A DNA stretch of 64,000 bases. It comes from Arcuatula senhousia (lineage: Eukaryota; Mollusca; Bivalvia; Mytilida; Mytilidae). The stretch's first letter is position 1, and every line of letters starts with the position of its first letter. Positions 10,932 through 23,100 of this stretch are shown piece by piece. Where the stretch lies: positions 54,247,702 to 54,311,701 of the forward strand of contig OZ020307.1 in the NCBI GenBank assembly GCA_963971305.1, in the 5' to 3' direction. The translations under genes were made by a program, and so were the position numbers. The notes under the pieces are model-generated. The model worked only from the letters and a program-made list of their open reading frames with translations. It was not told the DNA's origin and did no database searches.

Positions 10932-11395
10932 TCCACGTGAAAAATTTAAACAACTAACAGAGATTTAAAAGTTTTTGACGCCATATTCTTATAATATATA
11001 CCACATCATTTCATACTACGCTATCAAAATCATTCAAATATGCTTTGATTAGTGTATTCGGTATATCGGAATTGCATTGAGAGCAAGCGATGTTCAATTC
11101 CTTGTCCAGTGACTGGTTACCGACGGTAACAGTAAAATCCGGTAAAATATGACTAAGTACCCAAAATAATCAAAGTGAACAGCAATTGGCAAATGCACTA
11201 TTGATATTTCTATGGTTTTTGTTAGTAGACGGACAAATAACATTTTCACTATTTTTTCCGGCTAGCCGGACAAATAGTAAAGTTCTGCTTTTAAAAAATC
11301 ACAATGGCAAACAGCCAGCAGTCTTCAACATGACCAGCGGTCACTGCTTGCTGTCTTGCATTGACCCAAGACTAACCTGTTTATCTTATTGAATA

Positions 11396-11560
11396 CATGT
11401 ATACAAAGTCAGGGCAATTGCGATCTTCAATTTCTCTGGTATTTTTTTGCCTTGTCAAGTGTTTTCTTCTTCGACAATTAATTGAGATTGATCATCCCAT
11501 TTCGGTAGTTTTGTTTATTTATTTACCTAATATCATAGTTGATGAAAACTAATAAAATAC
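11396..11560 (+). repeat. Dispersed repeat, AAGTCAGGRC family
   Basis: Same landmarks as the copy at 6376: AAAGTCAGGGCAATTGCGATC, TTCTCTGGTAT and GAGATTGATCATCCCATTTC before GTAGTTTTG. Confidence 0.6.
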
Positions 11561-11738
11561 AGATTTTTAACAGCAAACGTATTGACTGTTAAAGCTAAAG
11601 AATAAAAACAATGAAAACTTAAAAACCGCGAGCAGTGAAAAATGTCCTCGTTGAAGGCTGCTGACGGCTGTCCATTGTTTTTTTTTTAAATTGCCGCTTA
11701 ATTGTGGACTGTGCCGCATTACACTTATTCCACATCTC

Positions 11739-12574
11739 ATTATTTTCTATTAAAAAATTCCTTATGACAAATATAGTTTTTTTCCCGATTTATTCACATT
11801 TCAGATATATAGTAAAAGCAATTCAGTTAATCAGTAACCGATTTTTTATCTTACATGACGAGTTATGTTTGGTAATGGATGCCATATGGAAATTGTTACA
11901 TAAAAACCTCTTAATTTAGCTTCTCTTTTGTCTGGAAGAGGTACAATCATTACGGTTTTCGAATAAATCAGCACAGGGAATATGTTATTTTGTCACATCA
12001 TATGACTAGGAATATGTTCTTTTTTCACATCATATATAAGATACATGTACGAGTTAGTTTACCCCTGTTATACATGTACCCGTTTCATTCCAAGGGCCTG
12101 CCATTCAAGCCCGCGCCATAAAGGCATTGGAAATCAAACTAGCATTTAGACTATGTTCTCATTGGCTGTTTTAATGCAGATAAAATGTGGCCCTTTTTCG
12201 GGGCGAGACAACTTTTGGACAAGACAATGTAGCTAAAAAGATATAAGGTTGTTACTTATGGACACTTGATAATGTACTTCGTTTAGTTCGATTATTGTAG
12301 TATTTCTCGAAAAGAAAATCAAAGATTTAGGTCTGGACTACTTCATACATAAATGTGAATTCCTCTGTTGCATATGCGTTTCATCGTATTCTTTGCCACC
12401 TATGTTGTATTCCTAAATCAATAAATATTTCGTTGTTTTAATGGGTTTGGAACAAAATAGATACATAGCGTGTGTTCAAAAGTCATTTTGGCTTTACTAT
12501 GTAAGTGTTTGTTCGTAAATATATATGTTGAAACGAAAAATTAAGAAACTCTATGAATCCTCGTTTATTATCAT
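11739..12574. other. No gene seen
   Basis: AT-rich, with no exon-like segment or clear repeat boundary. Confidence 0.4.
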
Positions 12575-12775
12575 TGAAAGTACTGCATATTACATGTATT
12601 CCTTTCAAAGCGATGCTTTTACTTAAAAGTCAAATCCTTAATAGTTATTACATTCCATGTGCGTAAATTTTTATTTGACCTGAATAAATTAAATCCTTAA
12701 ATTCACAATATGAAGCCTGACCCTATACGATCTTGCAATTGTTTACAACACACTGTATATTTCCGCTGTCCTTGC
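12575..12775. repeat. Right arm of the wide inverted repeat (partner 9308-9505)
   Basis: Diverged reverse-complement match to 9308-9505, described there. Confidence 0.5.
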
Positions 12776-12799
12776 CTTAAGAAACCGCTGCCAGTGCGT

Positions 12800-13065
12800 T
12801 ATAATAGACCAGTCTGAGCTAGATTGTTGACCATATTGGACCAAAATATATGGAGAGTGCCACGTTTCACGTACGTAAAAGATCCCTAAAGTACACACCT
12901 TTTCCAGTTGTTATTAAAATATATCTTTTCCTATGTTTCTCTTACTCGTATGTTAATGTTATTATCTGGTTCATGCCCTTCGCCCTTGTATAACCTATAA
13001 AGTGTTGCTAGGGCGTTCACATGCATGAAACACCAACCCAATCACTCACTCACTCGCTTAAAATC
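12800..13065. repeat. SINE-like dispersed repeat
   Basis: Contains phrases that recur in this window (GTGCCACG with CACGTAAAAGAYCCCT, also near 61640-61690) and ends in short CACT repeats (CACTCACTCACT). The pattern fits a short interspersed element fragment. I could not identify A and B box promoter motifs with certainty. Confidence 0.4.
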
Positions 13066-13429
13066 AGTTAAATCATTTAGAATTACATGAAAAAACTTAA
13101 GGTAGATGAGTTGTCTATCACTGAGCATCTTTTTTTCACATCTAGCATAACTTTTAATTTGATTGTGCTAGCTACTCTAATTGATTTCTGTTGGACTTGG
13201 TTAACATCAGTAGTGAAAATTACAACAAAAAATTGGAAAAATGCGCCTTTTTGCAAATTTCAATATTTTCCCGTACTTTTCAAGGGGAGATACTTTGTAA
13301 TAATTTAAAATTATAGCAAAACATTTTTTTTTATGGTGAAAATTCCCTACAAAAGAAAGATTTCGAAAAAATTTAAGAAAAATCTATGAAGTAGATTTTC
13401 TTAGATGAAGAAAGAAGAAAAGAAACACG

Positions 13430-13905
13430 ATGGGACATTCGAGTGTCAAAAGTCCGCATGGGCAACAACAAAACCGGCAAACAAGAACAAGAAAAGCACT
13501 AAGAAACACAAAACACAAAATCAACCGATTGGAAATCATCAACGAAAACTCAAGCCGTAACAAGAGTAAACTCTGTTGCTCCAGAAGAGTTAGCGGTTAC
13601 TACCTACTATAGGACACAAGCCATGTTGCTAATTTCCAATTCAGTTTGTCAAACCGGTACGACAAACCAACATCTGCACTCATTTGAGAGATAAAAATCC
13701 CAAATTTGTCTACCAGTGCACGTTGTCTTCCGTAAAATTTCTTCAGTGAAGACAGCAACCGTGTCGCACCATAACCCTGTGTCAGCAATTTCTGTGTCAA
13801 ACGTGACGCTCTGCCAAGAAAATCAATGTAATTCTCCCAAGCTCTGGTGTAACGGGTCAACTGTGATAGCAGAAGCGGGCGGAATGTTGCTACACAAAAA
13901 AGGTA
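13430..13905 (-). mobile_element. 3' end of a reverse-transcribing retroelement, copy 1
   Basis: The minus strand carries the C-terminal coding end at 13600-13860 followed by its 3' non-coding tail. The tail contains phrases repeated at 23200, 26400, 29930 and 47530 (AACTCAAGCCGTAACAAGAG, GCTCCRGAAGAG). The family occurs at least nine times here, always as 3' pieces, which is the 5'-truncation pattern of target-primed retroelements. Confidence 0.6.
13600..13860 (-). pseudogene. Retroelement RT-associated C-terminal region
   Basis: 86 codons containing a TRYTRAWENYIDFLGRASRL segment, then LTQKLLTQGYGATRLLSSLK, KFYGR and a final SQMSADVG. I associate this LT-KLL-QGY-RL-KFYGR tail with a reverse-transcriptase-containing family in bivalves and amphioxus, downstream of a YLDL...GKLSTKLYDKR segment seen at 23783-23983. 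Whether it is a Penelope-like or another non-LTR clade cannot be decided from these pieces. Confidence 0.5.
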
Positions 13906-14639
13906 AATTTGAATTTTCCTTATTGATCCTTTATTAAAAGACAGGCATTTTTCAAATTGGTTTCTACAAACAATTCTGATGGTGAATTTTTTTTTAGATT
14001 TAAAGTACCAGTCTAGGGCTAAATGTGGCCAAAATTAAAGAAAATTCTATGGATAATTTTTTGGACATCCCACACGAAAAACAACCGATCAGCAGTGAGC
14101 AATGCAAACTCAAGTCCTTATGAGAAGGGTAACAGTTACATTCGGTTTGTTGTTCCGGTCAATTCTGTAAGTCAAATCCGACAAATGAAAAAAAAAACTT
14201 ATTAAACGTAACAGAGGCTAGATTTCGAAACGTGAAAGTGAAACTGGCACTTAAGGAAATAATTTAAAAAATATTTCGAAAATATTATTTTTTCATTAAT
14301 AAATGGTTCCATTGGCATCCGGTATTTTTGACAATCCTGAATGTCATTTGTTTTAATTCCAACCAATAGGAATACAGCTAAATTGTTATAGGAACCATAC
14401 ATGTGTTCGAAAGATTCAAACCAACAGTGAAAATGTTCTTCTGTGTTCTTTATCTTGTTTTGAATGAAGGTAACTACCTTAATTTTATTAATAGTAACAT
14501 GTATTACCGAAAATTGCGTCTTTTGAAAATTGTTTACTATATGTATAGGGTTTATCTTTCGTTTTTATACTAAGTAAATGTACTGCTCCAGTTTTGTGTT
14601 CTGAACAATGAATTAAAATGTCTCTACACATGTAAACAG

Positions 14640-14830
14640 TTAAGGCAAGTTTTAGCAACCTCTCTTAAGTACTGTCAGGAATCTGTTCTAATTCTGTTCC
14701 ACTGACAGTTCTACGACAGTATATTACAAGCCATGTCCTGTCATAGAACAGTTCTAGACAGTTCTAATCCACGTCATATTTATAACTGTTCTACGCGCTG
14801 TCAGTTCTAATCTGTCTTACGCCCGTTTTT
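14640..14830. repeat. CAGTTCTA-rich short repeats
   Basis: ACAGTTCTA and CTGTTCTA alternate on both strands (for example GAACAGTTCTAGACAGTTCTAA), producing small inverted repeats. Confidence 0.5.
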
Positions 14831-15540
14831 TACATACATACCGAAGGTATTAGGTCAAAGGTCAAGGTCAACTATGTAGGCGTGGACACATTGTCTTAAA
14901 GTGACTTACTTACATACTGAATACCTGAGGTCTACGTCAAAAGACAAAAATATGACCAAGACAAAATAATGGTTCATTAAAAATTACCCTGAGGCCAAAG
15001 AACAAGGTCAGCCATTTTTTTTCCGCGACACATTGTCTCGTAATGACCCACATTAATACCTAATATATAAGGCCTATATATAACAAGAAACTGTTACGGC
15101 CCTGACAAGTCTATGGTCCAAAATAACATCAACAATGATCTTGAGGTCAAGGTCAGGTCATGGTCATCCAAGTTGTACGCTACATATCATCATATAGTGA
15201 CGTACCTACATAATAAAGACCTAATATGAAAAGAAAATAGTTATGACCAGGACAAGAAAATAGTCTTCAATATTATGAATAATGACCTTGATATCAAAGG
15301 TCAAGGTTTACCCTTTTGGTACAGGACACATCGGCTATAAGTGACCAACTTACATACAATATTTCTGATGTCTATGTCAGATGACAAAAGAGTTATTTCC
15401 CATACAAGACTATGGTCAACATATCATAAAGTTGACCTTGAGTTTAAAGGTTAATAATAGTGACACATCGTCTTGTATTGACTTTCCTACATACCAAAGT
15501 TCTAAGGCCGATGAAAAAAAAATTATGAACCGGTTAAAGT
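14831..15540. repeat. Tandem repeat of about 150 bp, roughly five units
   Basis: Each unit has a GGTCAAAGGTCAAGGTCA-like block, a GACACATYGTCTT block and TGACTTACNTACATA with AATACCT. Blocks recur near 14850, 15000, 15135, 15295 and 15430. Strongly diverged and non-coding. Confidence 0.65.
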
Positions 15541-15857
15541 TTCGAAGAGAAGAATAAGAATAAGATGAAGGGAGTGTATAACGGAAGCTGTGCGCTATAC
15601 ACTATTTGTTAACAACATGTGATAAATAAACTTTAAGTGATATATTTGATAAAAAAAAGAATAAGAACTCATGATAATACATCTACGTGAAAGGGGGGGC
15701 ATGATAAACCAAAAGAAATACTGTACGATCTGAATGATCGATTTTATGAGAAATCATTTTTTTTTATAAAAGTGTTGCACTTGAGGGGAATTTACCGTTT
15801 CATTTGTAACTGAGTGCATTACTTTTACCTTGTGAGTGCACTACAGTACTGTTTACC

Positions 15858-16780
15858 CACAGGCGTTTGGGTCCAGGATTTTATTTTATTATAAATAACG
15901 TGTATATAAAAAATTTCATCCTCGTCTCTATACTATTTCCACAAGGCAAGAATGTTTCAAAGTTCTAAAAAAAGAACTGACGGAAACTCCCTTTTTTCTT
16001 GTAGAAATATTTTTTACCATAAACAACTAGAAAATTCTATAACTCCTTATAGCTTTGACTCTTTTTCGGAAGCAAAAGTAAAGCGTGTCAGTATGTATAA
16101 ATCTCACATCGGGTCTTTTTTCCTACGAAGCGAAACAAAAGATCACCACGGACGGAAGTGGCCAAAGATTTTCAAGGGAAACAACATTCCGCCAAATATA
16201 AGGACTTCCGAGTGACACTATAGTAAGGTAAAATCTTGGCGAGCTCGAACAAAATCATTTGGCGGAAAATGTGGCCTCAACTTTATTTGAAATATTTTTA
16301 CTGACGAGATGGTAGTGCAATAAAATGTACCTACAAACTAGGACCCGATGTGTGTTCCATAAAATTTCAAAAAGACATTCAAGGATAAAAAATACGCGGT
16401 TATTTCATATTCATTGAAAATATTGAAAATAGTAGAAAAATATTGTCTCCCTTTGAAATTTTAAACTACTTCCGTCCGTGGTGGTTTGTTTGGCTCGCTT
16501 CAGGGGAAAACAGATAAGATTCAAAGTCATTGCGAATTGTTTCACGATAAATGTGTTCCAAATTGTGAGATTAAACTGAAAGGATTTAGAGAATCACCAA
16601 TATTTCATGTAAAACATTTATGTCTATGAGAAAATATGGGGGTTTTCCGCGAGTAAATTTTGTTCTATTTTTAGAGCTGTCAAACATTCTTGCATTGTGG
16701 AAATAGTATAGAGACTATATGAAAATTTTTATATACACGTTATTAATAATAAAATAAAATCCTGGACCGAAACGCCTGTG
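15858..16780. mobile_element. Foldback element with long inverted arms and 8-bp target duplication
   Basis: A 923-bp element flanked by a perfect 8-bp direct repeat TGTTTACC (15850-15857 and 16781-16788). The outer arms (from 15858 and ending 16780, starting CACAGGCGTTT) are inverted copies over about 110 bp. Further matched inverted blocks (for example CCACGGACGGAAGT at 16147-16160, complementary near 16470) show that nearly the whole element folds back on a centre near 16320. The CA start and 8-bp duplication suggest a hAT-type non-autonomous element. The 87-codon ORF inside is part of the arm and not credible. Confidence 0.78.
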
Positions 16781-16990
16781 TGTTTACCCTGTCCAAAATA
16801 TTTTTTCTATATGTTTTCTCTTGTGCGTTCTTTGTAAAAGTATCTATTGAAAATTTGTAGAGAAAAAAAAAGGTTGTTACTTTCATAAACCAATAAGTTA
16901 ACTATTTTAACAGATACCATGTTCAAAGTCTTCAGTTGTTTTGAACATTACTAACGATTAATTTCAAACATGTATTGCTTGCAATAATAG

Positions 16991-17158
16991 GTTTTAAAGC
17001 TTTTGCGACTCTTCAAGATGGTTCGACCTGGTTTGAAAGCTTTACTCGATGTAAACTTGTCGGTGAAAACAGTAATGGATGGCCAAACAATCCAAGTGAC
17101 ACTTATGCGGCGTGGGTCGGTGGATTTTACACGAACACGAAGTGGATGGTGTTTGAAG
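16991..17158 (+). CDS. Receptor A exon: C-type-lectin-like segment
   Basis: Acceptor AATAATAG precedes the exon and donor GGTAAAT follows it; the exon ends in phase 1. It encodes a segment with TWFESFTRC, like the W-x-x-A-x-x-x-C helix of C-type lectin domains, and later AWVGGFYTNTKW, like the WIG/WVG strand. The C-terminal half of a canonical CTLD (WND and the final cysteines) is absent; the frame passes straight into the WSC-like domain. I recall this short lectin-like plus WSC order in other bivalve membrane proteins. Confidence 0.72.
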
Positions 17159-20100
17159 GTAAATTAATAACATATTTTATTACTTTGTGCTTATAACAGT
17201 TATAATGCTGAATCTTTCTATATGTTGTTTTTCTTTGGCATGGTGTTGGTAATTTGAAAGTCCATGCTGTATTTTAGCTCACCTGACCCGAAGCAATTGT
17301 CATCACTTGGCGTCCGTCGTCCTAAAACCTTTTAAAACGTTAACTCCTCTGACACCATAAGTCCAATTGCAACTAAACTTGGTATGGTTGTTCATTAGCA
17401 TTTGTTGCTTAGAACTAATGTGGGGATTTTTGATTCGTCCTAAAACATGGCCGCCGTGGCTTAAAATAGAACATAGGGTAAAATGCAGTTTTTTTGCAAA
17501 TAACTCAAAAACGGTCACAGGTATCAAAATTCTGGCAGGATAAAAATGATCAGCACCGCAAGATTTAACTACCCTGACAGTTTTAAGAAAATCCAACTAC
17601 CCATGTAGGAGTTAATGCTTTGTGGATTTTTTTGCAAATGTTGCACTCTTTAGCTCAATATCTTGAAAACTATACAAGATATTTTAGAAATTTAAATTGC
17701 ATATTGTTTAGCACATCAAGATCTATAGAATATGTAATAGAGTCAACGTTGTAGGACATTTCCTTTTAGGAGTTATTGCCCTTAGAACGTCAAAATTTAG
17801 CATTTTTACAGCATTTCCTCATTACATTGAAAAATTAACTCCTCTGACACTTAAGGTCCAATTGGAACCAAACTTGGTATAGTTGTATTAGCATTAGGTG
17901 TATAGAACTGATGTGGGGATTTTTGATTGGTCGTAAAATATGGCCGCTGTCACTGTGGCTAAAAATAGAGCATAGGGGAAGATTTCACTTTTTGCAAATA
18001 AAACAGATTTTTAAATTTTGGTTGATAACAGAATTAAGTTATCAACACCTCATGATCAACCAACCCTGACATTTTGGAGAAATGTCCTGAAACATGGCCG
18101 CCGTGGCTTACAATAGAACAAAGGGTAAACCCCTGAAAGAGTTATTGCCCTTTTATTTTATTTTTTTTATGAATTTTGCACTTCCAAAAATGTATTAAGC
18201 TCAATATCTTAAAATCTATATGAGATATTTAAGAAATGCGAATTGCATATTGTTAAGCACATCATGATCCACAAAATTTGAAAGAAGGTCAAGATTCTAA
18301 ATAAATACTGTTCATTTTAGAGGTTATTCCTCTAGAATGTTGAAGGAAAGAAAATTATTAAAAGGTTTCAATTGCTAAAATATTACTCTGTATAATCATT
18401 TCTACATTAAGGTAAACCAGATTCAAACTTATGACCCTTTCAATGTCATATAGATTTTGCCTATTAGTAATAACCTTTACTTCAGGCACATATGTCAGGT
18501 GAGCGATTCAGGCTCCTGGGAGCCTCTTGTTTTTTTATTGGTAAAATAAAACTTAGTATTATATGTATGATTTTAATTGCAGTGTATGTTTTAATAATTT
18601 GCACATGTGGTATTTGGTACTTTTAGATTATTGTTGACAATGCCACGGATGTATTGCAACATGCATAAACTGGCACCGAGTTCACCCTCAACACGACGGC
18701 AGTTTGCGTTGCTGATTGAAGATTATTTGCTATTTATGCTTTTATAATATACGTGTTGATTATTAGTTAATTACCGCTGAGGTTGAGGGATTGACTCTCG
18801 GTTTGTTATTTTCAAAAATGGAACTTTCCCACGTGCACCTGTATGTGATTAGTATTGTAAATTGCCTGTCCAATGTCGGTGGTTTCTTCTGGGTACTCCA
18901 GTTTCCTCAACCATAAAAACTGTCCGTCGTACATGGCCTAAGTGCGTCGAAAAGGTGGTGAGTAACACGCTTCATGCATATAAAACGCCTCTTTTTGACC
19001 ACTTGGTTATGCACCACATATGCTTAATTTTCTGCCTCTACCCACCTCTCCCCTTTTTCCAGTGGTTTTCAAAGTTTATCGTTCCTTTGTTTCTATAGTC
19101 CTTTTCCATATTTCATCTCATCAATACAAGTTCATTCTATAATCTTTTTCATGTTCATAGTCCTTGAATAACATATGTAGTGGTGCTAGCCCGAAAAACA
19201 TCCCCCGAGTCTAGTCCGGCATTAACACTTTTGTGTTCAGGAACTCAGTAAAGTATCCGTTTAGTTTCAAAATGGGTGAACTGCGAATTCTTAAAGAACG
19301 CTTAAAAGGGGAGAGGTGGGTAAGGGAGGAAAATTTCGCCTATGTAGCGAGTGAGTGTGTGAGTTGGTGTTTTACGCCCGTGCAACGCTATATATAGGTT
19401 ATTTACAGGCGATGAACATGAATAGGGTGATGAAATGAACATGAAATGATGATGATAAATGAAATATGGTAAAGGGGTGGGAAACAAAGGACCGCGGTAA
19501 ATTTTGAAGAACCACAGGAAAGGGGAGAGGTGGGTAGGGGCAGAAAATTTAGCCTATGTGGTGCACTACTTGGCAGTCCACAAAGGGGTGAAGGCATGAA
19601 GCGTGGCACACTCCTCACAAGTTGGCCCACTATGTTCAGCGGTCAGGGTTTCCGTATTATAGACCTGACAACCCCCGCGGACGAGGGCCACCCTATTCAG
19701 CCACCAAGGGTACACACTTGGTCGCTCTGTGGGCTGAGCACTGACCTGACGTCAGAATCCCAAGACCCTTAGTTGCCGCTTACGACAAGCTAGGCACTGC
19801 TGCGGGCATATTCGCCACCTGGGTCCCGCACGGGACTAGATTATGTGGTGTTGGTTTGTAGATTAGTAATGATATATTACAATTTATTTAATGTCTGTTG
19901 CTTTCAGGATGTTATAAACTAACTCTAAATAGCTACACAAAATTTACAAGATTTCTAATCAAAGATACAGATGAAGCCCGTGTACTTTGTTCCAACTGGT
20001 GCTCGACAGAAGAGATATTCACATTCCAAGTAAGAAAATAAATTACTTGTCATCATGGGCTTGAAACTTCACGCTTTCGCAAGCTAATGATGCCATCTGC

Positions 20101-23100
20101 AGAGTTTAGAAAGTAGGCTAACTATGGGAGTCGCCATTACTATGCGTCCGTCGTTGTCTTTCTCCCCATACAATACAAAAAAATCTCTTCTACAACCACT
20201 TAACCAAATCAACCCAAATATCGCACGAATAATATATGACATGTTGGCAACAAACGATCTTCATTTGGAAATGATTTGATAAAAAATTAAGGCCATTCTT
20301 ACTAAAATTAAACAAAGGGTTAAATCACTTTGAATGGTTTAAAACTCATCAATTATATCAGAGACAAAAAATCCAAGGGACCGTAGGCACTTAGGAATCA
20401 AAAGCTCTAAAACGGTCTCTATTTTGTCGAAGTCAACGGATGACCCCTTCTTGAAATCTACAATTGTTTATAAATTGTTTATTAATGCAAACATGTCCCA
20501 ATTAGGGATAACAGCATACATTTACAATACAAACATAAATACAGAATTGAAACATACAATGTACAACATAAACAACAACAGAAAATACAGCAAATTATCT
20601 ATAGAGTATCCTCTCTCCCCAGTTCTAATGACTGTATAATAAAAGAATAAACTATGGAGATTTGATCCGGTGTTGATGGATTTAAGAGCCATTTCAATTT
20701 ATTTATTTCATTAAAGATTCAAAATTATAATCTATTAATCTCAATTTTTCAAACATTATATTTCGAAGTGCCTGGTTTTTTTTGACAATGAAAAAAGAAA
20801 TGATTCTCATCTTCTACTTTATTACAGAAAGTGCATAATCTTTTATCTCTTGGTATCTTATTATACCTTCCAACTTCAATTTGAAGTACAATTGTAATTG
20901 TAGCTGTTGAAAACGCGAAAAACTGTTGCTTGCTTAAAATTTCGGCTCATTGAAATAAACAAAAGTCTCCATGTCGAAGGCGTCAGTTTTCCTCTTATAT
21001 GCAATGTGCCTCTTTAGAGGTAAAACTAGCGTTTGTTCATATTATTTTTTGTTCGTATAATTAAAATGAAGTGTTGCAGATAGAGAAAGCTGTTGCTTGC
21101 TTACACCTTCATCTGTTTAGCTATAAAAAAGTCTCCATCTAGTAATTTTTTAACTGACCCCTCATAGGGGTTCCTAGCCATTTATTTTTCAACGAAATTA
21201 TGTTTAAATTCATATATTTCATTTCACAGGTTTAATAGAATCTTAGGCAAGGTATTTTCTAAGGGTCATATACATGTTGTTAGTTGGAAAAATGTTTCCA
21301 GAACAAGTGATAAATTGAAGATAATTATTATTCAATTCATTTAGGTTATTGAATTTCCTGGAAATCCGGAAATTTAGTTTCATTCCAATACGATTATCGA
21401 AATTAACTTCCACTTCCTTCATTCATGGTATTTTTGGTTATACTGTTCTATGCTCTTCATATTCATACAGTGTTTGGCATTTTCAATATTTTTGGTAGAG
21501 CGCCTCTGATGAGTCTTGAATAGACGAAACGCGCGTCAGGCGTAGCAAAATTTAATGTCTGGAACTTTGTTGTCATTTGTATTTTAAATAGAAATACCTA
21601 ATAATTTAATCATCAAATCCATGCCCACCCTTGTCTTTATTGATTAGAATTCAATCAATGGATAAATGAAAGAAGTGGGCATTGAAGATTTCGACCATTC
21701 GGGCTTTGCTTGAGGCATGTTCTCCTTGACTGTGTTGATCTTGCTCCTATTCGTATGAAGTATTTCAACTGTGCATCCATGCACGATTTGTTCAGCGGCA
21801 TCCCAGCCGATGTCATTTTATCATTTTTAAAAGAAATTGGTCAGTACTCAAAATTATAATTCTTAAAATAAAATCACCATTTGTAAATTCTTTTGTTGCT
21901 ATTATAATTAATCTTTAGCTCGTTATTGTCAAGTTCTTATTTGCTATCGCTGTACATGGTTTTATTTTTTAGTGTGTTAATTTTAAATGATTATTTTATC
22001 TATTTATTTCTAGTCATTCTGTTTATTTTATCTACGGTCTTTTGACTTTGTTTTATATTAACTTGTTATTTAAATAATAATTTCAACTTGTTTATGTCCC
22101 GATGATGGCTGCAATATCGCCGACGGGACAATAAACAACTAACAATCAATCAATCAATTAATTTTTCCCCTGTTTTTATGCATTACGGGCTATATTGAAA
22201 ATTAAAATAAGCAATTTTCTTTTTTTTTTAATTCTTGCATTCCGTGCCAGCTGCAGTCTATTTTTGAAGCCTACATATACGACTTCAATATGTTTTGCTA
22301 CGCCCGACGCGCGTTTCGTCTATTCAAGACATTTTAGAGGCACTCTTCTCAAAATATAGAAAGCTAAAAGATAACAAAATGAACATAATGACGAGAAAAA
22401 TAATTATTAACTTAAAATACCACTGCATAGGGGAGCGATGTGTAAGTTCAGCCTACTCGATGGTTCACAAAGGATGTGCACGAAGCGTGGCACGTAAGTT
22501 GGCTCACTATTGTCAGTGATCAGATTTTCCTTATTATGAATTGATAGCATCTGCGCACGATTGCCAAGATGTCATTCTGTGAGCTAGATACTAAGCAGAC
22601 ATTCAAACTAAAAGATGCTTTACTGCTGACCAAGCCTTTGTACTGGAAACTCGTTTCGCAAATCTTGTTGATAAAAATGCAAAAAAAAAGAGCATTCAGA
22701 AATACCTCTATTGAAACATTTCTTTGCTCATAAAGCGACAAGAAAGTGTACCTCATGTGCTTGAATGAGACAGCCCTGTAATGAGGAATGTCGGAGTAGT
22801 AAGGTTATAAGGCAGAAAAACTGACTGCAAACCATAAGCATGATGTACAGAAAGATAGTTGAACTCGTGCTACTTGGAGAAAAATGTTGCTTGAACGTTT
22901 AAACATGAGCTTAAGATATAAAAAAATATGCAATATTTGTTAAATTAATTTTATTTGAATATCATTTGAAAAGGCAGGCTGGTGTGTGTGTTTTGACTCG
23001 TATTATCATGCCAAATACAACGTCAAAATCTATGAAGGCTACTGTGACACCAATTGTATCTGTGATAACAGGAATTTTTATATCGGATATAAACACGTAA

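Larger units (their letters stand above)
10128..11738. mobile_element. Candidate 1.6-kb inverted-repeat element
   Basis: Ends carry an 18-bp perfect inverted repeat GAGATGTGGAATAAGTGT (10128-10145 and 11721-11738), followed inward on both sides by a diverged block containing GGCAATTTAAAAA. Further in, both sides hold the palindrome TCCGGCTAGCCGGA (10200-10213 and 11257-11270) in a TATWTGTCC context. No transposase and no clear target duplication. It contains the decayed small-protein copy at 10733-10931 and a dispersed repeat at 11396. It could be a MITE, or two nested ones. Confidence 0.5.

Noticed and set aside
11186..11392. Signal-peptide-like ORF (MANALLIFLWFLLVDG) as first exon of receptor A
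   Set aside because: It sits in a repeat block shared with 48.5 kb, has no convincing phase-1 donor and is 5.8 kb from the first supported exon. Kept only as a weak possibility.
13716..13937. 73-codon plus-strand ORF
   Set aside because: Antisense shadow of the retroelement coding remnant at 13600-13860.
15952..16215. 87-codon ORF in the foldback element
   Set aside because: Lies in the inverted arm; its counterpart in the other arm is not coding and no domain is visible.
19403..19630. Overlapping ORFs on both strands at 19302-19772
   Set aside because: They fall in composite dispersed repeats and are not preserved in the related copy at 22425-22600.
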